The notes beneath the pieces were generated by a model, which was not told where the DNA came from, searched no databases, and saw nothing but the letters and a program-made list of their open reading frames with translations. A stretch of DNA of 64,000 nucleotides from Cercophora sp. LCS_1 (lineage: Eukaryota; Ascomycota; Sordariomycetes; Sordariales; Lasiosphaeriaceae): NCBI GenBank assembly GCA_036250225.1, contig JAPZLL010000012.1, positions 620,001-684,000 of the forward strand. The letters run 5' to 3'. The position numbers were made by a program, and so were the translations under genes. Positions 55,387 to 64,000 of this stretch are shown here, piece after piece (the first letter of the stretch is position 1; every line of letters starts with the position of its first letter).

Positions 55387-57260
55387 ATGGCCGTCATCTA
55401 CATCGACGAAGTCAAGGGTGACGATGCCGGTGCCGACCGGGGCACCGAAGCCGCTCCCTACAAGACGCTCAACCAGGCCTTCATCGACAAGGGCGAAGAT
55501 AGCGACTTCCAGGTCAAGAAGGCGGGCGAGGATGAGTACAAGCCCGCAGCAAAGTCGGCCTTGAAGAAGGCGGTCAACTTTAAAAAGCAACACGAAAAGA
55601 AGCTTGAGGCTGCCGCGCAGCGCGCCGAACGGGAAGCGCAGGAGGCTGCCGCGCGAGAGGCCGTCCTCGAGAAGGCGAAGAACATCAAGATTTCCGAAGA
55701 CGAGTCGCTCCCACCTGCGGTCCAGATCGGCCTCGATGAGACCGACCCTAAGGTCATCGGCACCCTTCGCAAGAGCGGTGACGAGCCGGGGAGCGCGGTG
55801 CGTGTCAGCGTCCAGGGACGAGTACAACGTGTGGCCAAGCAGGGTGCTCTCATCTTCGTCTGGCTCCGGCGCGGACATGCATTGATCCAGTCTGTGCTCT
55901 CCGGCGACTTGGCCAAGACGTACGATGCCCTCGTTCTTGTGCGCGAGACCTCAATGGAGATCGTTGGTGAGCTCTGGGAGCTCCCTCCTGGCACACATGC
56001 TCCGCTCAACCGAGAACTGCGCGCCGATTATTTCAAGATCATTGCCTCTGCCCCCAGTGGCGACGAGGCTTTCCTTACCAAGGTCCCGGCCGATTTCGAT
56101 ATTACCAGCTCGCAGGCGTCTGAGGCGTTGCTTAACCTGCGACACTTGACTCTCCGTCACGACAAACCCGCAGCTGTCATGTACGTCCGAAGCGCCCTCG
56201 AAGGTGCATTCCACCAGGCGTACCGCGAGATGCGCGTCATCAAGGTCAGCCCGCCGGCGCTCGTGCAGACGCAGGTTGAGGGTGGCTCAACACTTTTCAA
56301 GCTCGACTACTATGGAGAGCCCGCCTACCTTACCCAATCCAGCCAGCTGTACCTCGAGACCTGCTTGCCATCCCTTGGAGATGTCTACTGCGTAGAGAAG
56401 TCGTTCCGTGCCGAGAAGTCCCTTACTCGTCGCCATGTAGGTTTGCCCTGATTCCCTGGTGGTTGTCCTTGCTGACAAGACCGGTGCAGCTTTCAGAGTA
56501 CACACACGTTGAGGCTGAGCTCGACTTTATTCCCTTTGAGAAATTGCTCGACCACATCGAGGGCATCATCTGCCGCGTTGTTGACCTGACTCTGGAGGAC
56601 CCTACTGCGGCTAAGATCATCAAGGAGTACAACCCAGACTTCCAGAAGCCGTCGCGACCGTTCATGCGCATGCGCTACTCGGATGCCATTGATTGGCTGA
56701 GGGAGAAGGGCATCAAGAACGAAGAGGGCAACGATCACACTTTTGGTGATGATATGTGCGTGACTGAGTCTTCCCAGCACGGAAATGGACGTGTTATGGC
56801 TAACATTGTGGTTTAGTGCCGAGGCTGCGGAGCGCAGGATGACCGACGAGATCAACAGGCCTATCATGCTCACCCACTTCCCCGCCGGGATCAAGGCCTT
56901 TTACATGCAGAGGGCGGCCGACGACAGCCGCGTCACGGAGTCCGTGGACGTTCTGATGCCGGGTGTTGGTGAGATTGTTGGTGGTAGCATGAGAATCTGG
57001 GACCATGACGAACTCATGGCTGCCTACAAACGGGAGGGTCTCGATCCCGCCCCGTACTTCTGGTACACCGACCAGAGAAAGTTTGGCGGCTCGCCCCACG
57101 GCGGCTACGGTCTTGGTCTTGAGCGGTAAGTTGTGGAAACCCGGAATGTTGCGACACGAGACTAATGCTGTGTACCAGGTTGATCGTTTGGCTGCTCAAG
57201 CTGTGGACCGTCAGGGAAGCGTGCTTGTATCCCCGTTACATGGGCAGGTGCAAGCCCTAA
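55387..57260 (+). CDS. ded81: Asparaginyl-tRNA synthetase, cytosolic
   Basis: Class IIb aminoacyl-tRNA synthetase charging tRNA-Asn, 568 residues. Exons 55387-56436, 56490-56755, 56817-57125 and 57179-57260 are joined across introns of 53, 61 and 53 nt. The start has a perfect CACCATGG context. After the eukaryotic N-terminal extension with a Lys/Glu/Ala-rich helix (about 60-100), an OB-fold anticodon-binding domain (VRVSVQGRVQRVAKQG) leads to the catalytic core. Class II motif 2 is CVEKSFRAEKS then RRHLSEYTHVEAE across intron 1, and motif 3 is SPHGGYGLGLERL across intron 3. The ending YPRYMGRCKP is characteristic of cytosolic AsnRS and separates it from AspRS. No mitochondrial presequence is seen from this start. 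Confidence 0.95.
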
Positions 57261-58338
57261 GCATGATCTGCGGCGTTGGAAGGAGCGGGTGTTTGGGTTT
57301 TGGTTGTCTTTTAGAGGTGGAATCCTGGGGCCTGGGCACTTGGGCGGGTTCCTTGTCCGGTGTTTCTTGCCATGAGCAGTGCTAGACCTAGAAGCTCTTA
57401 CCTAGAGAATACCCTGTCGATGGAATTGTCATTTCATCTGTGCTAATGACTGTGTGACGTTTGGACGAAAGCTTCCTGGTGATGGGCCAAGGCTCTCACC
57501 GGCTGGCACCCACCGGGCTCCCATGCTTCATATGACAAGACCGGCAGCACCTCGTCACCGCTTGACATTTCTTTCTTGCTCACCCTGCATCTCTCTGTGC
57601 ATGCTTTGCACCGACACCAGGCACCCACTTCTCATCCGTGGAGGCCGGCTACCCTCTACTTTCGTTGCTCTCCTTGTGCTTTCTTGCCTACCCTGCGATT
57701 CTCTTGCTTGCCCTGCACCGACCTCGACCGGACCAACTTTCATCTGAGCAGGCCGGCAGCGCCTCACCATCACTTTACGCTCCGGTTGCTTACCCTGCGG
57801 TTTTTGTTTGCCTACCCTGCGTTCTTGCTTACCCTGCACCTTTTCGACACGGCCTTCTGTCCCCCGCCGCTCTCCAATGCCCAGTGCCTAGACAGTGCAC
57901 AACCTACCGCCGACGGGATGGAGGGACAAGCCCCCTGCACGACGCGCTGAGCTACAGCGCATCGACCACTAAACTCAAACTGCACAGCACTCAATCTACC
58001 GACACCTGTTTTGTTGACCACACCCTGCAATGTTCAGCATCACCACAACCGATTTCCATTTCCAGGGCAAATCGTCATCTAGACTTCCACGGACGGTGCT
58101 TTTTATCTTCAAATACCAGACCCATTGTCCGCATTAGGTATGTAAACGAGGTCATCCATCGAACCTCACAAAAATGAAATTGAAACCCATGGAACCTGAA
58201 AACTCCAAGTCATCTGATAAACCCACCCATGAAAGACAAAACCGGCCGAGACAAAAACGCCAGATGCCATGAATGATGAAATGATGATGCCCCGTTGAAG
58301 ATGCATCAACCCCAACCTTTTGATCAACCGGATGCATG
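57261..58338. other. Convergent intergenic region with a degenerate minisatellite
   Basis: About 1.1 kb between the stop codons of the synthetase (+) and MATE (-) genes. Three degenerate units of about 105 bp occupy 57541-57860. No gene is recognised. Confidence 0.55.
57541..57860. repeat. Degenerate ~105-bp tandem repeat (three units)
   Basis: Units begin with CCGGC at 57541, 57645 and 57753. Between them they carry six copies of a 15-mer close to CTTGCYTACCCTGCR, at about 57575, 57683, 57703, 57784, 57804 and 57823. Spacing inside the units varies, so this is an old, diverged minisatellite. Confidence 0.7.
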
Positions 58339-60535
58339 CTATTTAAACTCCACATGCTGCGCCGCCTCATCCGACCTCATGCGCATCTCGGCTTCCTCGA
58401 CCGCATGCTCCCAGTCAGCGTGATGCAGATACCAGAGTTCAACGGATGATACCCTGGTTACAGATGGTCAGTTATTGCCCTTCAGGGTATGCAGTTAGGG
58501 GCTAGAAAGGGTACTCACACTGCCAACCCGACGGTGACTCCGAACCACAGACCTTCGAGTCTCCAGCCGAGAACCCAGCCTGTTGAAAAGGATATCGGGA
58601 GTGCCACAAGATAGTACGAGAACAAGTTGGTGTAGCCGCCGATTCCTTGGCGGCCGATACCGCGCAAGAGACCGTGGGAGATGGCAGCCAAGGAGTCAAA
58701 TATCTGGAGGATCGCGCAGATCGGGAGGACTTCGGAGACGATGGATGCAACCTCTTCGTCTTTGGTGAAGAGGTATGGGAGTTTGAATCGTAAGCTGCTG
58801 AGGAGGGTGAGGTTAAAGAGGCCGACGAGACAGCCGGCTACCAAGGCCTGGATAGGATTATCAGTTGTGTTTCCGTGAGCCGGTAGGGGCAAAAGATGGA
58901 ACAACATACCACTTTGGCGCTGGTCCTCGCGGCACCGCTGAGTCTGGCGCCGATCAAGTTCGCCACACGCGTTGATGCCGCAATGGAGAGGGGAAAGGGG
59001 ATGTTGAACGTGGTGCTGGTGACGGTAACCAAGACGCTCTGGGCGGCGAGGTGAGCGCTTCCGAACTGACTGGCAGCCAGAGTCAAAACCTCAAAGGCAA
59101 AATACTGCGCCTCAACCATGATCATGCCAGGAAGGGCAAGCTTGACCATTGGGCCTGTTCATGTCAGTGCATGTTCACCCATTGCCAAATGGAAAGGGAG
59201 AAGACACTCACCCCAGTTGCTGAATGCCCGCCAGCTCAACCCATCCCAGCACTCCATCCCCTCAATGAATCGCACATACAGGAACAACAAGAACGGCAGT
59301 AGGTTCTGTGTGAACACCACCGCCGCAGCTGCTCCAGGGAATCCAAGCTCCAGCCTCCACACGAAAAACCAGTTCGCCAAGATGTTTAGAGGGGCTCCAA
59401 TCAACAATACAAATGTTGTCGCGTGGAAGAGACCCTGAGCTTGGACGAATCGTTTCCCGCTCTCGAATGCTGCTACACCTGGGGTTCCGAGGATCAGAAC
59501 CTTCAAATACAGCCCGGCCAGCGCAGCGGTATCCTGATCGGGGATGATGTTACTCAATACCCGGTCAGAAAACCACCACAGCGTCACGATTGGCACGAGA
59601 AGCATCCACAGGAGATACGTCATCCTCTGCAGCTGCAAGCCAACAAGCCTCTTGTACCCACTCCCGTACGCCTGCGCACACAGAGTGTCGAGGCAGGTAG
59701 AAAGGCCCTGAACGGGGGCGTAGCAAGTGATATTGGCTGTCATGGTTGCCAAACTGACGGCTCCGAGCTCAAGACGACCGATTCGCCCGACGGTAAAGAC
59801 GGACGTGACGGTCACGCTGTAGTGTAGGAGGAAGGTGACGACGAGAGAGCGGGAATACTGGGTGAGCGTCTGCGCCTCACGTTGCCATGTGGTTTTGAGA
59901 ATGTTCGCAGCAACGGCGGCTTGCCATTGGAAGTCTTGCTCCGACTCGGTAGGGGAGCAGGTGCCGTTGTTGGCGAGAAGGGGCGTGGTTTCAAGCGCTT
60001 TGGTGGAGACGCGAGAGAGTGAGGGGCCAAAGTGATCATCACACTCGTCCTCCAGGGGGAGTGTGGTGGTGACCTTGGTGCTAAAGAGCCTTCGGTAGAG
60101 ACGCTGGAAGGTGCTCTCCGAGAAGGGGCGCGGATGCTTGGGCGGCAGGATGTGATTGTCTCTCAAAAGACTGCGTTCGGCTCTCCGGGACTGGATGACA
60201 TCTCTGGGGTTGAGGGCGGGTGTCCCTGGGACCTCAGCGGCGACGGTGGGGCGCAGTGTTCCATACGCAACACCACTTGGCCGAGAGATCAAGGGGCCAC
60301 CGAGGCTTGTGAGGGAATCCAGAAATTCGGGATCCGACTCGGAGCCTTCCTCCTCCCGGTCATCGTCCTTGTCTTCAGGATCAAGGTCATAAATAGACTC
60401 CGCAATGTCTCTGGCGATGATTTCCTGAGCGATGGGTGATGATGAAAGGTATGAAGAAGACAGAAACCCACATGCCTCCGTCAAGTTTTCATGGCAGGAG
60501 CTCCTGGCTTTGATGGGGAGGGGAGCCGGGGACAT
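58339..60535 (-). CDS. MATE-family multidrug/toxin extrusion transporter
   Basis: Membrane antiporter of 670 residues, of the fungal group that includes yeast ERC1. Exons 59212-60535, 58910-59154, 58519-58847 and 58339-58453 are joined across introns of 57, 62 and 65 nt with GTGAGT or GTATGT donors. A ~210-residue hydrophilic N terminus, acidic and probably disordered, precedes about twelve membrane segments starting at SLVVTFLLHYSVTVTSVFTV. Family blocks are visible: GLSTCLDTLCAQAYGSG in the first half, LGTPGVAAFESGKRFVQAQG, and the second-half counterpart SAHLAAQSVLVTVTSTTFNI with STRVANLIGARLSG. Exon 3 ends the last helices, and exon 4 encodes a short charged cytosolic tail (WYLHHADWEHAVEEAEMRMR). 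Probably a vacuolar or plasma-membrane exporter; substrate unknown. Confidence 0.92.
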
Positions 60536-63500
60536 TCCGCTGAGAGAGGAGAGGCCTGGTTTGGGGTCAAAAAAAAAAAAAAAAAAAAAAAAAACGAGGT
60601 GCTCGGAAACCTAACAAAGTCTTGGAGATATAACAACGAGGCCAAGAGCGGGAACGCAGGAAGACTCTCGCCACCAAGACCGCTGCTCAGACACAAACTC
60701 CCAGGACCTCCGAGGTATGAGAGCCCAGCAGAGAACTCGAGCTCATCGAGACCTTCTATTAATACGGCGAGGAGCCTTGGGGGCAACATCCGACGCCATC
60801 CGCTTGGCAGGTGGTGAAATGCATTGTTCACTGTTCACCGATAAGGAGCCCACACGGTCATCCTGAATACATTACTAGCAGCGCGGGATATCGAGTCCAG
60901 CCTGGTCCCGTTGCAACGGCGGCAATGCACTTGCATGTGTCTGACGCCGTGCTACACCGCAGTACATGTCTGTCAACAGCAATAGGAGATAAGATAAAGT
61001 AAATGTCAGACGAATGCATGTGTGTGGATGCATGCGAAGCATTTGCCATGCTACCAAGACGGACCGGCCGGCCTGGCCATAGCACTGGCCTGTCGAAAGA
61101 CCAGGCCTCGAAGACGAACCGTCGCGCCGAGTACGTTGTGTTCAAAGGAAGTGGTGGAAGAGGTGGCAACCGCCGAGCTTCACAGTTTGCCGAGCACTCC
61201 TGTCACCGTGTCAACCCTCCGAGATGAAAGGCCGACCCAGACAAACAGGGGCAACCGTGGATTTTGCCGTTACACTTGCGATCCCTGGCGGCAGGTGCGC
61301 AACGGGGCGACGATCCCCCGGCCGACAACTACGCGTTGCATCGAGATTGCGGAACTGAGAGAATAACGCAAGCTTCCTTGACCGCGATGCTGGAACGAGA
61401 GGGATATTTTTCTGGCCATCAGCTGTGTCCAAGGCACAGCCACTGCCCACCCTGTGTTTGGGCAGTCGGGTGTCGGGAAACCCGAAAGCGGTACCCGGCA
61501 GCATGGGAAACTCTGGTGCGCGCGGTGGAATCAGGTTCGACGCGTCCTTGTGAGAATGCCGATCTTGGTTACCTGCAGTGCACTATGCAGCCAAAAAGGT
61601 GTGGGCGTTGCGACCGGACATTTCTATCGAGTCGTTATCTCTTGGCGACGTGGTTAGCTTCCTCGCCACAGGTGCATTGCAGCTTGAGGTGCGCCTGTCA
61701 CACCGCGCATCTTGGTTTGCTTGTTCTTCGCGCCACTGTCGAGTGGCAAGCACGCAGTTGTTGGGTGTGAAGAGGAGAGAGCAATGCATGGGCGACCAGT
61801 GAATCGGCCGTTGAGAGATCGGCAGTCATTCGTGCTTTCCAGATCGTCGGCATGTGTCTTGGGATGTCGAGTTTTGAGGGTTCTCAGGGTCCTTTCCGAT
61901 GAACAGGATGCGGGCCAGATTGCCTGAGAGATACGAAGGAGCCTGCATGTTGGAGGGGAGGAACGACCGATGGGTGGATGGTGGGGTGCAATTTGCCTGC
62001 CTAGCGCAGTTTGTGCATACGGCACGGAGACTCAGATGCACTTTCCTACAGATGGATGGGATGCGCGGGGTTGCTTTGCATGGCCTGCCATCTGCGGTAA
62101 GTGCGATGGAGGGTTTGGTGTTTTGTGCATTGGGTTCTTGGCTGGCGGTCTGTGATTTCTTGGCACCCGCCTGACACTTGGAAGTTGGAACTTGTGGCTT
62201 GGGAGCTCTGTTCCAAGAGCTACCCCTCCTCGATGCGAAAGCTCGATCCCGGAGCTATCTTTCCGGCCTTCTTCCGCCTCGTTCTACCTCTCCATTTCTC
62301 GATGGAAGAGAGGAGGGGAAATGGCGCAGTTACACGTCTTTGTTGGACAATTTTCCCGCCCACATGGCTTGGGGTTTTCTGCACTGGTCGTGCCATCCTC
62401 CCGCTGACACTGGTGACTGTTTTGCGCCGATCCAGCCGTGGTGGAGGGGAAGATGGGGCCGGTAAGCAAGCAATCAAGGATCAAATCAAGCTCAAAGCGA
62501 GGAGCTGCATGAAGCCAAACTTGAGCCACTGCAAATGCCGCCGCATCGCCGTCGAGGTGCCCAGCCCGGCGGCAAACCTTCAGCTCCCCCGTCTATTTCC
62601 AGACGTATTTTTTTGACGTGCGAGAATGTACCTTGATGTACCTTGGATCCGCCAAGCGGCATTCACCGCTGAAATGCTGAAATGTCCCCACCACATCCTG
62701 TGATCTGTCGCACATGCAGGATGGAGCTCTACGACGAATGAGGAGCGAAACAGCACTCATTGGTGTGCTTCGGTGTGCAACGGGGTGGGATGGCCGCGGG
62801 GGGCTGGTTGTATTGGAGGCTCGGGATGTCTTGTTACTGGGCAATTCGAACCGAGTTGGGACTCGGATTTATTCTTGGGAGATGGGGAATGGATGCGAGA
62901 CATGGGAAAGTGACTCTTCGTCCTCGAGCGTTGGCACGGGGGTAGCAAAGTTGCTTGGTTGATCAACGGGCTTCGGTTCGTACACGAATCGTGGTGGTGT
63001 GAAGTGAAAAGTTTTGTCAACATGTTGTTTCCCATTGGGCGATTGGAGAGCATGTCTCCCGGCGCCGGAGCCGGTATTGCCTGCCCAGAACGGAGGTCTC
63101 GTCTCGTCTTGTCTTGTCGAGCGCAAGATGTAATTTCTGAGTCGATATCTCTGCACTGGCGGATACGATGATGGGCACGAGGATTGGATATGCTCCCACA
63201 CCGACAATCATGTTCGTATCGATAGCATAGAAGCCATTACTCAAGGCATGGAAATGATATCGTCCTGCTCTCGAGGTAATATGCACCTAATCTAGACGCG
63301 TAGGTAAGCGAGGGCGTCTCCCGATGCCAGCCATATCCGTTGCGAGCCGCTGGCGCCACACCCAATTCCCGGTAAGGTAGGGGAGTGGACTTCATGTCGG
63401 CTCTGCACAACTTTAATCAGTGGCAATCGTCGGGTGGGAAAGGGCTATCTCGGATCAGCTCCGTACACTAGTTCCTTTCCCGAGATATCGTCATCCGCGC

Positions 63501-63764
63501 GATGCCTCGGCATTGGCCGAACGGGCTTGGACAGGCGTTTGTCGAGAGTATTCAGCTGTTGACAAGTGGAAGATTGTGAAAAAACGTATTTTTATGTTGG
63601 AGGTCCAGAAAACTATGCCGTGGAACCCTCCTACCCATATATACAAGATAAGCCCAATATTAGGGGTCCCGTCCAGCCCCGTCCGATACCAAAAAACCAT
63701 GGTGGGTTATTTTGTCAAGAAAGAAAATAAAGTCATTGCAAAACACTTGTCCTCGGTCTGGTCT
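60536..63764. other. Gene-poor region with an A26 tract
   Basis: About 3.2 kb. An uninterrupted A26 tract lies at 60569-60594, close to the MATE start. Otherwise there are only short, overlapping frames without family resemblance. I see no repeat or mobile-element boundary. Confidence 0.5.
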
Positions 63765-64000
63765 TTAGCACTTCCGCCACTCGAAACCCAGTTTCTGGGA
63801 CTTGGCCACGAAGCTTGCCTTGCCAGCCTCGCCATCGAGAGCGCCTCGGAAGTTGATGTTGAAGATACCGGTGTATCCATCGGCCCCGGGGCAGGGAGAC
63901 CACACGTTGCTAGCAGAGAGATCGCTGTAGAGAATCACATCCTTGTTGATAGAAGCCGCCCCACTGTTTTCGAGTTCACCTTGCTGGGTTTTCTGGTACA
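63765..64000 (-). CDS. C-terminal fragment of an unrecognised, probably secreted protein (runs off the right edge)
   Basis: The last 78 codons of a minus-strand gene whose stop is the TAA at 63765-63767. The fragment reads as an ordered beta-rich domain (INKDVILYSDLSASNVWSPC, GYTGIFNINFRGAL, KASFVAKSQKLGFEWRKC) with two Cys, one of them the last residue. The ending is reminiscent of small secreted fungal proteins of the DUF4360 type, but this is a weak resemblance recalled from memory. The rest of the gene lies to the right, so signal peptide and domain identity cannot be tested here. Codon use is C-ending and typical of an expressed gene. Confidence 0.65.
   Translation of the reverse strand, partial: YQKTQQGELENSGAASINKDVILYSDLSASNVWSPCPGADGYTGIFNINFRGALDGEAGKASFVAKSQKLGFEWRKC

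Overview
The window comes from the nuclear genome of a filamentous ascomycete, most likely a member of the Sordariomycetes. The evidence is short introns (about 48-80 nt, with some of 150-250 nt) carrying CTGAC/CTAAC branch sites, moderately GC-rich genes with C-ending codons, fungus-specific protein families (Zn2Cys6/AflR regulator, tannase, AsaB-type oxidoreductase, DHA1 MFS) and one decayed gene whose nonsense change looks like repeat-induced point mutation (RIP). There is no operon logic. Genes are monocistronic, mixed in strand and separated by 0.1-3.6 kb.

Positions 1-24 kb are mostly conserved housekeeping genes. They are the 5' half of glycogen debranching enzyme (-), NAD-glycerol-3-phosphate dehydrogenase (+), a membrane-anchored gamma-glutamylcyclotransferase-like protein (-), a long mostly disordered orphan (+), a probable mitochondrial orphan (-), a NEDD8/SUMO-type C48 protease with micro-exons (+), SLX9 ribosome biogenesis factor (-, with an ATG-only coding first exon), UBA4/MOCS3 (+, with a GC-AG intron), PAM17 import-motor subunit (-) and a chromodomain/AT-hook protein (+).

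Positions 24-50 kb look accessory and gene-poor. They hold a broken GMC oxidoreductase, a tRNA-like Pol III unit, a DHDPS-family aldolase (+), an NmrA-like reductase (-) beside a Zn2Cys6/AflR-type regulator (-), a small orphan (+), a 12-copy heptamer repeat, an SREBP-type bHLH regulator (-) with a long upstream region, an AsaB-like oxidoreductase (+) converging on a secreted tannase/feruloyl esterase (-), and a protein with two duplicated BED-like zinc fingers (-). No PKS, NRPS or terpene synthase is present, so this is not a classical biosynthetic cluster. It could be the edge of one, or a loose set of catabolic and regulatory genes.

Positions 50-64 kb hold a DHA1 MFS transporter (+), cytosolic asparaginyl-tRNA synthetase (+), a convergent gap with a ~105-bp minisatellite, a MATE transporter (-), a 3.2-kb stretch without a recognisable gene, and the 3' end of a secreted-type protein gene (-) at the right edge.

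Exon structures were worked out by eye from splice signals, reading-frame continuity and remembered family conservation. Nothing was checked against databases or transcripts.
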